Assembly: GCA_019614645.1 (NCBI GenBank)
Contig: JABWDB010000001.1
Span: 21,865,501 to 21,929,500, forward strand
From: Stratiolaelaps scimitus
Lineage: Eukaryota; Arthropoda; Arachnida; Mesostigmata; Laelapidae
Reading direction: 5' to 3'
DNA: 64,000 nucleotides
A program made the position numbers and the translations under genes. The notes beneath the pieces were generated by a model that was given only the letters and a program-made list of their open reading frames with translations, did no database searches and was not told the origin of the DNA. Positions 51,661 through 63,785 of the stretch are shown in pieces; the first letter of the stretch is position 1, and every line of letters starts with the position of its first letter.

Positions 51661-54600
51661 TCAGGCAAGGTGCAGGATGGCTCCGTCATGGTGATTTTGA
51701 GAACCCATCACGCTCTGTATCTCTAATGGCTCAACAGCGTCCTCCGGCGACAACACCATTAACTGCTTCTTCAGGTAGCGTTTCATCGTATCCATCAGTA
51801 CCTGGCACAGGGAACATGGCAGGACACGTGAGCATGTCAAGAAATACTAAATTTTGTTACCGATTCTATTCAAAATACGTTGTTAATTATATAAAACGAT
51901 CGTCGCGGAGCCAGATAGAATTAGGAGGTTACCAAATATCCGAGAGTTTTGCGCAGCCATTATCATTGCGGGCACAATCAGACCCGTAGCAAAATAAAAA
52001 AAAAACCGTTACTACAGACGAACAAGGAAACAACAGATTCGTTGTATTGGATTTTCAAGTCGGTCCGTCTCGCTTTGCATTATAACACATTCATCCCAGA
52101 AAATGGGACTCAAACTTACGAATATACTGGTGTACGTGGAGTCGAATATTCATTTTGTGTTGACTATGATCATTTTGCACGGAGTGAAACAGGGGACAAT
52201 TGGCGTAGGTTGGATGCTGATTTGCAATCGATCTATGTCACAGATGGACCGAATAACCCTGCGAAGGTCCAGCAATTTCTCGATGGGATACAAACGGTCT
52301 GTGGTCTTTGCATTCCCTCTATCACGCTGTTCTCAATTGTGTTCAATTCGAGTCCAATAATATTTTCAGACTGCTGCCTTAACAGGTGGCGGCTCATAAG
52401 ATGTCATTTCGCTCGCCTTCGCACGGTCCGAGACGATGGACGAGTATAACTCACCTGATCAACCATACCCCAGTCTTCCTTGTTGATGAAGCCGAGCTGA
52501 ACGAGGTCCTGGGTAAGAGTTTGCACCTCGTCGGGGGTGGTCAAATTCGTCGATAGCTGCCGATTCATTTTATCGTCGAAACGAAGCAGCAGCGTCAGCA
52601 CCTGTCAATCAAATTTAATTTTTGGATGACACCAGCAACACTAGCACATTAGTTGTTTCATAGGTATAAGTACTACAAAAGTTATTTATATATATATATA
52701 AATATATATTTAAAACAAAAAAATATATATATATATTCTTAGTCTGAAATAGTCAGCGAGTGATTCCATCTGTTATGTTCTCAATTATTTATCATTATTC
52801 ACTTCGAGAGATGTTACCATGGAATGTGAAGGCTGCGCGGTCGGGATCGGCACGGTGCCAGCGACACTCGGCGTTGGCACCACCTCCTCCTCCTACAATT
52901 GATCGAACAGAACAGACAACACCAATCGAATATTCAGTCCCTGTTGGCCACACGGCCAAATGCAGACGCACCTCCGAGACAGATATTGATCTAAGCAATA
53001 TTATCAGAACCTAACCTCCCCAACCCACCCCCGTCTCATAAACACATAACTAACAAATACATAGGATTGATTGGCCTTTAAAGAGGCGCTTAACTGACTA
53101 CCGTTTGAATAGCTGGCTGCAAAAACTAAATGGCTCATTATCGATTTCGTCGCTAACAACACAGATATATGCCTCTTGTCTTCTCCACGTGAGAACAACA
53201 CAAATGAAATAGCAGCCTGTATATACGATGATGACAGAGCAATTGAAAATTAATAGGAAATAATAAAATAGCGCGGACATCGTTCACATAGCCAGTAACC
53301 ATATCTGTGTATATCAGCTCGCTTTACAACTTACTCGACAATTATGATAATAAGGTTGTAACAAAGGGAGTTTAACGTACCTGTTTAATAGTGCACATGA
53401 TGTTCACGATGCGGCGCGTTTCCGGGTCGTACCCGGCGGGACTGGGGCTGGTTTTACTCTCGAGAACTTCGGGAGTGCGCGGTCGAACTCCAAAGCCACG
53501 TGATACTGGATTTGGCCCTCGGCCAAATGCTATATAGCATAGATATAGAAAGAGGACACAATATGTTTCGTTAGACATAGCGTAGTAAACTACGCGATTA
53601 GATTCAACACCCGGGAACATGGGGATTTGGAATTCACTGCGGCAGTGTTGTGACGACACAAAAAAATATATTGTACGTTTCACCGAAGGCGGCATAAATA
53701 ATGGGGTAGTGAAAATCAGTGAATGAAGGGGATGTAAATGAAGGATACGCAATTCCTCTAATGATAAATCAGTAAAGGAAGGTCGTAGTCGTTTACCTGT
53801 GAGAGGGTAGATTCCATTACGAACGTCCTCCAAGAGCTTTTCCAGCTCGAGGGCCGGCACTTGCTTTTTCTTGATGGCTACACCTTCTCGGCCATCCTCG
53901 TGAGTGATTTCAGCCACGACATCGACCTGTGAGCATCTCAGATGCATCGCCTTGTCCGTAAGTTGATCGGGCTGATACCATGAACTTTGCACGATCGCAT
54001 GAGCCGACAGCACTGATAACCGGCACAGATGGTTGGACAGATGTCTACGTTAGCGTTAACGAAATTGGATGCACCGTTTAGATAAATATAAATTCGTGAC
54101 TGGTTTTTTTCTACTTCTCTTTCTATAGTACGATTTAGACAAGGACACGCGTTTACAAGCGTTGTCTTGTGCGCAGCCCAGTGCACGTGATGACAATATA
54201 TTAGCATATGACTACCATTAGTCAGTGAGCCGTTGAATAAAAGCGAAAAATATATCGAACCTCAAATAGGACATACAATACAGTACAGTTGTTGGACAAC
54301 GATGGTTTTAAACCATACACCGGCTATCCAATGCCTACGCATGCAATGAACACTAAGACATATGAACGGCGCGTCACCTTGTAACGAATATATCTCAAAT
54401 AGGACAGGATGAAATAGGAGTTCTCTTGTCGTCGGCCTTAGTCGGGGCAGCTTATTTAAACACCTGAAAATCGAAAATATATACGCACATCATGGCACGT
54501 TATCCAGAGTTGTTACCCGTAGGCGTAACTGCTGTCGAGCGCCCCTATTGATACTGCCGTGCAGAGACATGGAGGGGACCACTCCTAGAGGAATCACTCA

Positions 54601-57600
54601 CTCTTCTTATGACAATAGCGATATTGGACTTCGTATATTTACATTGTGAGGATACTATCGTAGGGGACAGTCGACGACTGAAATCGAGCAACGCAAATGA
54701 ACATACATTCGAACCGCATCGACCTACCTTCGAATGAGGTCTTTCTGTTGATCATTCTCGAGTTGTTCAATCGTCTTCTGAATCGCCTCATCGGTGATAA
54801 TCTCAGTGGTTCCACCGTTGTTCTGAATTTCCAGGGCCGCCATCTCGAGGGCACACATTCCGAACGAGTAGACATCCGCGGCGGGTGTAATTAATGAGAA
54901 TACGGTCTTGGCCGCGTACTCCGGAGCGACGAAATGTACATTGTCAAGATGTTGCGTCGTGCGAACCTGCTCCGACAGCCAATGTACACAGACGAGAAAT
55001 TGATAGTGTTAACAAGGAACAGATGAGATTCTGCGAATCAATGATCCCGTACTGTTCAAACCGTTTTGTTGTACAGTTTGTGTTGTTGCTGCTAACGTAC
55101 GTGATGATATTATACAGTGACAAAATCGAAGGAGAACTCGAGAATTGTTAGTGTCATCTATGTGTTATGGTTAGGTGATTATTCCAAATAACCGCAGCTC
55201 GTAAGGAGTATTATTACGTGGGATAGAGCGGCGAGATGTGTGCACCTCGAAATTGAAGAAGAGAAAGGTTGCTGAATGCGTGAGATGGCCGTCGCCGGCC
55301 ACACTCTATAATGTAGGACTAAATAAGGCTTTTCTACGTAGTAGATTTCCCTAAATTCCCTTCGATATGCTGGCCTCGTCGGCATTGCTCAAAAGTAGCC
55401 ATATTAAATTCAATACGAATTACAAGCGCGTATACCTGACGCACTTCTAAACAGCAACGATTGCTAACAACCGACAAACGCCCATGGAAACAAGGGGTTT
55501 CCTGCTTACCGTCTTGACGTGCATATTGATGGCATCGGGAGCGACGGATCCGATTTTAATTAATCCGTTGTGTTGTATAAAGATCGTATCACACGTCAGG
55601 TTACCATGCAGTATAGGTGGATGACACGAATGCAAATAGTAGAGAGCTGACAGAATTTGACGGCACCAACGTTTCCACGAGTTCAATGTCACCTGGTAAC
55701 CCTGTTCAAATCCGCTATGAGTTAGAAAAACAATCGGCGATAAACGCTCGTGATATTAACTCGACCAACACTTGAGATAATGACCTATTTGCATTATACC
55801 CTATTGAACGATACATCGAAATTGTACACGTTCCCGGGGCGCACTGCAACGCCTTCAGCGTAAAGTGAACGGTAAATGAAGTCAACAATCACCTGGCTTG
55901 ATTGCTGTTCATAAATTCGTTCCGTAATTTCCATGCAATAAGTTTAACATAGTATAGCAAAATAGCTCTGATAGGTTTTCGCACAATTCGTCCAGTTCCA
56001 TCCATGATAATTTCCTCTAGTTAATTAGGTAATTAATGCAGCCTATGTTATTAAATATTGTTTCATTTCGCTTTAGTGTAGTCAACTTCTTGCAGAACTT
56101 ACCTTTATTGCGTTCCGCTTCGTCCGCTTTAGAAACTGTTTTACGGAGCCCGAGCTCATATATTCCGTAATAAAAATTACCCGAGGAGGACCTTCCTTAT
56201 GATCGTCGATCCAATAATTGTGAATCTGTGAAAAACAATAATCATGAATGATTTGTCTGTGAACTTCGTTACGAGGCAATGGTAATTGTCGAATAGGCGA
56301 ATGGTAATAGTCTATATTACCCCCACAATGCGAATATTGACGCTACTCGGGACCCGGCTGGCACACCGGCGTATACCAACACATAAAAGAAATAACAAGA
56401 ATCAGTTTTGCAAGGTGACCTTCAGTTGTTGTTGTTGTATTGTTGCCGTTGTTGTTATCAGTTAATTGAAATATACTATTCACAGGCAATCATGTCCGCT
56501 CTGAGCAGAGAATTGTGTTTACTCTTACTTTGACGATGTTAGGATGGGACAGCTGGGCGAGAGAATCGAATGTCAACTTAATTTTCTCTTCCATCGCCTT
56601 GAAGTTCTTCCGTTCACTGAAGTTAACCTCGTTCCATACGACCTGTAACTCACAAGTACAGAAAACAATTCCACATATTGACAAAAAAAGTATTAAACTG
56701 TCGCGTTATTCGTTTGCTGAAATGGCACACTTTGGAAATCATTGATTTGTTGTGACTGCCGACGGTACCATCGCGCCCGACGTGCCACCTTAATCCCTAT
56801 GGAATCTGCCTAACGAATGGACTAATGTTAACATGCCGATGGAACAATTGCAGAATTTGTCACAAAATATGTGAGCTCAAATCGTATTTTTTAGTTTCAA
56901 TATCTCGCCTCCCTGAACGTCTCTCCCTCTCTCTTTCTCTAGAGAGAGACTCGTCACACACAAAAATGAATTGAAAAGCCACAACGCACCTCGACACCTT
57001 CCTCTGTGTCCATTGCGAGGTAGGCAGCATCGATGCCGGGTATGTCCCGCTGCTGAACTTCTTCACGCCGTTTATGCCAACGCCCGCACGGGGACTCTTC
57101 CAACACCTACAGTGATATGGCAACGGTAATTGCATAATTGTTATTAGTTCATTGTGAATTCTATCGCAATAATAATTTTCCACATACTTTCCGGGCAGAC
57201 TCTCAGCAAACATTTCGTGCCCACGGTATCTTGCTTTCGGCATTGCTTCATAGGACGGACCGCTTTTGAATGCAAACGTGCAACTCGAACCCGTGCATCT
57301 ACGTGTCCTCTATATATAATGCTCATTGTATTTATTTACTAACGAACTACGGAGATTGTGGCTATTTATAACGTTGACGAAATGTTCGTCCGAGTTTTCA
57401 TTCGTCGTTACTTTTTGTGGGACGTCAAAGAATTTGCTGTTAACCCGAAGAAAAATAACTACTTATTTCTAGGCTCTGCACAGAGCAAACTGTGGGTGTC
57501 ATAGATAGTACTGTGAGATGCTGTACAACGAATACGAATGCCCATAGCCCACTTGTGCACAATTTATACAAATAAAAACATTTAAGAAATCAATGTTTCC

Positions 57601-58829
57601 ATTTTCCGTTCATAGTGATGGGTCTTTTGTGGACATTCGACATCGCTCTGGCAGGAGATGTCTTCGCGATACAGTAAAACGGACGTCATCGTCCATGACG
57701 TTGCCGTCAATCTTCTCCCGTTAGTTCCCCTCAGATACTTCGTGTGGCCATCACCACAATACAATACACTAGATTTAACGCAACAATCAAAGGCTAAAAT
57801 AGGATCAGTCTAGGTGCTTTCTAGAAAATATAACACTAGCTAGAAAGTATAAGATAACAATCGACAAGACAGCTATGTGTTCCCTTTAACATGGGGGAAA
57901 ATTGCAAGCAGCAGTATTTGCACGGAACGGTGTGAAATAAATTCTAATCAATCAGTGAAACAGCAGTTGAATCTGCAGTGTGAATAGTATTCTGTTATCG
58001 CAGGCCGGCAGGTTGCATTCAGTAACTAGTTACTACTGTGAACGTGTGTATACGTTCACAGTAGTATTTAGTTTTATATATATATATATAATATATATAT
58101 AAAATTGCACTGAGCACTACCCCAACATGTCCTTGCAGTACTAGATTGCTAATCTCCTCATACAACCATTTATTTACATTTTATCATTAGTATTAATATT
58201 ATTCTTATATTATTATTACTGTATTAAAAATTGTGACTACGCTTTTGAATAATCGACACACTGGCACACATACAAATTATAATTGTTTTTAATAGCATTT
58301 TCCGAAAGCAGACCCTGTCATATATAAACATGCGTCTGCAGGGTATCCGTGATGTTGCGCAACCCTTTTCTCTTAACACAAAACGAGGTGAAATACGTTA
58401 CAAAAAATTATACCTTCCAGAACTAATCTATTTATTTATTTTAACTCCCCCCCCCCCCCCCCCCGAGGCGTGGAACCACTTATTCACAAAAAGTTATACC
58501 AGAGCACGTCAATGTTGCTTTTTTTTATATAAATACACTTTACTAGTTATATATGTATTTACGGGCATTTTATCGCAGGCTTTTTAGTCCATCGCGAACG
58601 CTGTTGAATTTGTACAGTGTGGAAATTATATGAACTCGATATTCGAATATAATTTAAAAAATCTTATTGTTCGCTAAGGACCGCGAAACCTGACTTTCAA
58701 GACCGTCTTCCATAGGATTGCTGAATCTCACGAACACACTAACGGATATTGGACGCAATATGAAAACTTTAACCGCATATAAATCAAATTGATATTAGTA
58801 GTCATGAGCTGTCACTAGTATCATATATA

Positions 58830-58870
<41 letters not shown>

Positions 58871-59052
58871 CATGAGGCAGGTGCTTGTACATACAAGTAC
58901 TCTTCAACAAGTACTGTTGACCTAACTATGGCACCTGCCTATTAACCTATGAAAGGAACTCAGATAGGAATATCACAAACCTCGCTCTCATCCTCAGAAT
59001 CGTCTCCGGATACGCGCCGCTCCTCCGCGTCCTTCTTCTCTTCGGTAGCCAT
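51661..59052 (-). CDS. NRBP1: Nuclear receptor-binding protein (NRBP/Madm) pseudokinase, 553 aa
   Basis: Twelve minus-strand exons join in phase from ATG (59052) to TGA (51661): 59052-58981, 57106-56990, 56642-56529, 56225-56103, 55692-55510, 54966-54728, 54463-54378, 54012-53797, 53529-53381, 52892-52818, 52601-52455 and 51801-51661. Family signatures include ESPCGRWHKRREEV, YLAMDTEEGVEVVWNEV, IFITEYMSSGSVKQFLKR, HGNLTCDTIFIQHNGLIKIG, DVYSFGMCALEMA, DVRNGIYPLTAFG and LLLRFDDKMNRQLS. The kinase fold is catalytically degenerate: N67 sits where the ATP-binding lysine belongs, HGN (171-173) replaces HRD, and IGS (189-191) replaces DFG; the APE motif (217-219) is kept. NRBP proteins act as cytoplasmic scaffolds or adaptors in growth, trafficking and ubiquitin-linked pathways. 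Length fits the family (about 535 aa in human). The 25-codon exon at 52892-52818 is extra relative to vertebrate members. Whether this is the NRBP1 or NRBP2 type is not meaningful in an invertebrate. Confidence 0.96.
58031..58066. repeat. Perfect 15-bp hairpin
   Basis: tactactgtgaacgt (58031-58045) and its exact reverse complement (58052-58066) enclose a 6-nt loop, followed closely by (TA)n. Located in the first NRBP intron. Confidence 0.88.
58447..58464. repeat. Poly-C tract
   Basis: About 18 consecutive C residues in the first NRBP intron. Confidence 0.9.
58829..58868. repeat. (TA)n microsatellite
   Basis: TA run in the first NRBP intron, directly followed by a small inverted repeat (ggcaggtgc at 58874-58882, gcacctgcc at 58931-58939). 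Confidence 0.88.
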
Positions 59053-61302
59053 CGGAATCGACAACAGTCAACAGACTTCTCTCCGTTATACTACCACACA
59101 CTGGCTGATGATTGTACTTTGATTAACCACACAAGTGCCGTTGCTGCGTAACAACAATCTTATTAACCACACACGCCTATAGGTGATACACGCTATGTGA
59201 TACCTAACAGTAGAAAATCGCCGCTGGAAGACACTGACACACTACCAGTCAAAACTGATGACCCGCTCCAGAACGCCCGCCGGCCTTTCGAAGAGATGGT
59301 GGACCAACTCGATCACAGTTCGAGGACCGAGTTCGTTATAATTGTCGAGAGCTGTTGCTGCTCCCCTGGTGTTTTCGTCCGATCCGATTTGTGCTTAACA
59401 TCACACTAGAACTTCATAGCGATGCAGAAATCGAATATGACAAAGGGCGTGGGTCTTCGCCTCATCTGATCACTAAGCAGCACTCACATCACACAACACG
59501 ATTCGAGTACATGACGAATGATGGTCATGACGTTCATGAGTTCACTATAGATGTGCGTCTGTGTGTGTGTGTACACACATTGCAACCTCGTTTTTTTTCC
59601 CACCTCTCACTATCGCGCTATGTTCCGTCGGGGCAGTCTCCGGTTGCTCCACCTGACTCAGAGCGATTCGATTTGCACGAGATCATTCATTGCTGTTTCC
59701 CGATCGGCCGCACCCTGGATCAACTGTCACTCCAGTCGACAGCAGCTACGAACTAGATCCCAGCTATCGGAGTGGCAGGACAGCGCACGGGTTACCTCCG
59801 GATGAGTTCGGGATGTTCAGGGATGGGCTGGCCTTCGCTGGCGACGATCCGAATTCATTCCGGTTCATTCCACTACCCCACTGTTTGTGGTGGCCGACTG
59901 CTGTAGCGACAACATAGCTGTAATAATAATCGTCATCGTCGTCGCCTCTGCTGCTGCTGCTGCTGGTGATGTTCTGAATCGCTGCCTTCGTTACTCTTTG
60001 TCTACCACTATTGCGGCGGTCTCAGTGATATGACCACTGCGAGTTTGCAGTAATCCCTATCCCCGTAACAGCAACGACAGCAGTGGCAGTTCAGGTACGC
60101 ACATAACAAGATGATGCTAATGACGCGAATGTCAATAACAAACAGACCGTAGTAGCTATAGAAGAACAAGAAGACATTATCATAACAGCAGTAGATGGGT
60201 TAATTGTTGCTGTTTTGTGGCTGTCGTTGCTGCTGCTGCTGCTGTTGTTGTTGTTGTTGTTGTTGCTGCTGCTGCTGCTGCGGCGCTTCGTGTCGCGAGT
60301 GTGGCTGTGGCTGTGGACCGTGTTGACATTAACAACGAATGTCATGAGCGCCGCGCACAGCTTCGCTCAAAAACGGTTCCCTCCGTGCGAAATCAGCGAG
60401 AATCAGCGGCAGATCTCCAGCCTGGCAACGCAGCATGCGGCCACTGAAAGAGTCAGCCAGGCAGGGAGGCTGCCATCATCCGTTGAGACGAACAGGCGCA
60501 CGAGCCGACAGACGGATACAAATGCTGCGGGAAGAAGCAGCATTAGCAGCAGCCGCGGCAACAGCGGCGACTGTGGCCCCAGAACGACAGGCTGTGCTGT
60601 TCTCGTATATAGTAGTTTGATAATAACTGATCGTAGCGGTGCATGAATTTGACGACGCCTTGATGCTACGCTGGTTGACCGGGTGGGATCGTCTCGGTCT
60701 GCGACGTTGTGATGATCGTTGCTTGGCGGATGTTGGTCGTTTGGTCGGTCGGCCCGTCCCAGCCAATGTGTTCTGGTTGTGGTCGCTTTTAGCTCCTGCC
60801 CGCTGAACGGGCGTATCCTGCATAGGAACCACCGCCGCTGTGGCGATCCCACACATGTTCAACAGCAGAGAACACCCAGGTCTCCCTAGCACGGAGGAGG
60901 GCCAGTGCGAATCGAACGAAACTTCAGAAGTTGTCAGAGGCAGCCCAGAACGTGAGCATGGCAAAGTCACCCGAGACAACAACAACCTTGGTTGTACGTG
61001 GCGGTGAATGGCAGTAGATAACAACGTGTGCGAATTGTGGACATAACCCGTCGAGACAAAGCGAGGGTGAGTGCGCACTGGCGATCGTTCGACCCGAGGA
61101 TGACGATCGGAGTACGAAACGCCGCAGACAAATCAACGGAACTCTTCTCACACAACCACCGCGCGCCGCTGTCACCAGCTGCTGACAGAACCCGTCCACA
61201 GGGATCAGAGTCCTGCAAAGCCCACATGAATCAACAAGCACTCCAAGCTGAAGCGTTCGCGCTCGTTCGGTCTGTGGAGTAACTGCCATTCGCGAGTAAC
61301 AG
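59053..61302. promoter_or_regulatory. GC-rich interval between divergent NRBP and SDR genes
   Basis: NRBP starts at 59052 leftward and the SDR gene runs rightward from 62276. The GC-rich segment between them has overlapping open frames on both strands and a CTG/TTG triplet tract at 60226-60281. It ends at a consensus donor, AACAG|GTAAGT, after 61302. That donor could close a non-coding first exon of the SDR gene, to be joined to the acceptor at 62237. No TATA box or initiator was assigned. Confidence 0.45.
60226..60281. repeat. CTG/TTG triplet repeat
   Basis: CTG units, then TTG units, then CTG units. All frames encode homopolymers (Leu, Ala/Val or Cys), which explains the low-complexity open frames here. 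Confidence 0.9.
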
Positions 61303-62237
61303 GTAAGTGGCACAGAGGAAAGCGAAAAACGATGCGCTGCAATTGCAATTCCTGCTAATGCAATAGTGAGAAGAATGACTCAGGTTCGGGTGGACGAACA
61401 AGTCGACGCCGAACGAACGCCGATCAGTTCAATGACCCAAGATCCGTTCGTCTGCGAAGTCCGAGTGATGATGCACTCGTGAAGGGAAACTCGTCTCTCA
61501 TTTACCCACGTTAAGTACACAAGGGTCAGAAGTGACTCCTGATTGTGGGTCACTCTAAGGCAATCCCTGGCAATTTTCGAGTCTTGGGTATGGGGAGAGC
61601 GTTGAAGAAGGGTTTAGTGGAATTGCGAGTCCCGCACTTTACAGTTACTACGGCTGAGTAACGCATGTGCATTCACTCATGCATTCCCACATAATCAAAA
61701 AAAAAAGAAAAACCAGAGTTGTACAAACGTTCGGCATTTTGCTCTACTCCACCTATCCATTACAAAAACTTGTCGTTTTAGTAATTTATAGGTGTTTGCC
61801 GATTTCTGAGAAATTTGAGCGTGCTTCCCATTGTAGCGGCCTTGGCTAGCGGACTTTTATTCAAATAAATAATTGATATTCGAAATAGATGAAATTCTTG
61901 TGGTATTATTCGCGCTCGTTAGGTGTCCAATCCCCAGGGTTCATTAAATTGCTTTCGATAGGCTTCTTCGTTGTATAGATCAGTCTATAATTCAATAGGA
62001 GGCGAGCAAACTAGAATGTGCGATAACCATTGAATTGAGTTTGCTGTTGTCTACATAGACATTGGAAATGGTGGAGTTGCGTCGTTAATGAGTGATGATT
62101 TATTGACATTAACGAGCGGCGAGCACAGAATCCCGGTAGCTGTTAAATTTTCTGGGATAGATAACTAAAAAAAAAACGGGAGAGAGAAACAATCCGCGTA
62201 TTTGTTCTACACTACCCACATATATCTTTCATTACAG
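61303..62237 (+). other. Probable 5'-UTR intron of the SDR gene
   Basis: Bounded by the consensus donor CAG|GTAAGT (61303) and the acceptor TTTCATTACAG (ending 62237). No coding signal inside. The joined upstream frame has no ATG before 62276, consistent with an untranslated leader. This is a model, not proof of splicing. Confidence 0.35.
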
Positions 62238-62275
62238 TCAACGAGATCGCTTCCCGTGGCGCAGCTTTGTGCATC

Positions 62276-63785
62276 ATGGTGGACATGATGAAGAACTACT
62301 CATATTTTTACGACATCTGCCTAAAGATCTGTGGCTGTATGGTTATCTATGCACTAGCAGTGTACGAGCTTGCTGTACAATATGTGTGGCTATTTCGCTA
62401 CCGCACTGGTAAGTTGGTAAACCACATCTGTACTGCTACTAAACTGTGGGTTGTGAAACATGGAACATTGTGTAGACATGGACCCGTAGCGAGCAACTAC
62501 AATGATTTCGACTCGTCCGAATATAATACACGCGAATAATCTGGTGGTGGTGGATGACATAATTCGAGCGTGTGAAATATAGTTGAACGACACAGATTCT
62601 ACCCCTTAGGCAATACAACATCTATGTTAAGTTTCTTTGGTCGCCATTACGAGATGTCAGAAACATCGGCTTATGATTTGACACGCGTCCAGAACAGGTT
62701 AAAATGAACGCATCAATTGGCTCAGTTTTCTGTGCTACATTGGTACATTTGTGCTACTCAGCCATCGCAGCTGTCCATCTAATTTTAGCCAACGCTACTG
62801 CAGCGAGCGTGTGTAATTTTGTTAATTCAGGGTCACATAGCGAGCTCCTACCCTATTCTCCACGCATATGTTTCTACCAATAATGATTTAGTGATAGATG
62901 TTCGATAGGCATATTTAGAGATCGATAAGTGGTTCGTCTGGACATGTATCGCAGGTTTTTGTCACCAATAAGAAAACGAGGAATACAATGATATCAGTTT
63001 TAATATGATATATATATTCGGTTTGGCTTGGATTATTTTACGATTTTGTGCTGTCTGTTATTGTGATTATTTCGATGATAGTTCAACGTCGCTTAAACGT
63101 GGACAAAAAAACGCAAAACAAAATGTAAATATACGCAATTTTGAGATATATTCAGTTGCATACTTATGCCAAAATAACGATATACTCGATTGTAGATAGT
63201 AAAACGTTCCAGGCTGAAAATATTGACCACCAAATCATGAACAAAAAATTGATATAGGGGATGAGCATTAAATAATGTCTTTGCCTCTCTCTGTCAGATT
63301 CGGCATTTATGCATTGATATTATAATTGTCACCGTCCGTTGTACCTGTTTCAGGCCTCCTGGCAGGACCGGACCACAGCACATATCTGCAGGATCGAACA
63401 CTCCTCATCACGGGTGGGGCGGGATCTATTGGACGGGAGGTGACGAGGAAAGCCCTTGAGCATGGCAACCGCGTCATTATACGTAAGTGGAAAAAAAAAC
63501 TGTTCGCATTTGTTCACGTCGCCTTCGAGGTTCGAGCATCGGGCAAAATCGATCCATGACGTGCTGAGCGACAACGACCGGATAATGCAGGGGCACAAAA
63601 ATTGCCTATCGAAGTAGTTCTACACCAGTTCGACTGTTATAAGTTTGTCAAGATAGCTTCGGCTACGAGCTAACACCAGAACGCTAAACAGAATGCTATT
63701 TGTTACATCCATTACTTTTCAGTGGACATATTACCACAACATGAGGCTTTCAATATACTGTCTACACTTGGACCCTTAGACAAAG
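62276..63785 (+). CDS. Membrane-anchored short-chain dehydrogenase/reductase (partial, N-terminus)
   Basis: Three exons join in phase: 62238-62408 (ATG at 62276), 63354-63482 and 63723-63785; the gene continues past the window. Residues 18-40 form a hydrophobic segment (ICGCMVIYALAVYELAVQ). It is followed by LQDRTLLITGGAGSIGREV (56-74), the SDR nucleotide-binding turn, and then RVIILDILPQ (84-93), whose acidic residue D89 at the end of the second strand favours NAD(H). An N-terminal anchor followed directly by a Rossmann domain is the layout of SDR16C/17-beta-HSD11-like or retinol dehydrogenase-like enzymes on ER or lipid droplets. The turn reads TGGAGSIG, so the second glycine of the classical TGxxxGIG is Ser; this also fits the extended-SDR form TGxxGxxG. 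The substrate cannot be inferred. The last donor (AAAG|GTTGGT) is weak. Confidence 0.78.

Noticed and set aside
51949..52449. 166-codon plus-strand frame inside the last NRBP intron
   Set aside because: I looked for reverse-transcriptase motifs and found none convincing. Antisense to a well-defined intron.
53797..53926. Splice acceptor at 53927 (CTCACAG) splitting NRBP exon 8
   Set aside because: The frame runs uninterrupted upstream (QPDQLTDKAMHLRCSQVDVV), which matches the family, so exon 8 extends to 54012.
60476..61078. 200-codon minus-strand frame
   Set aside because: GC-rich and triplet-repeat sequence with overlapping plus-strand frames. The protein is arginine/serine/alanine-rich without recognisable features, so it is more likely promoter or leader DNA.
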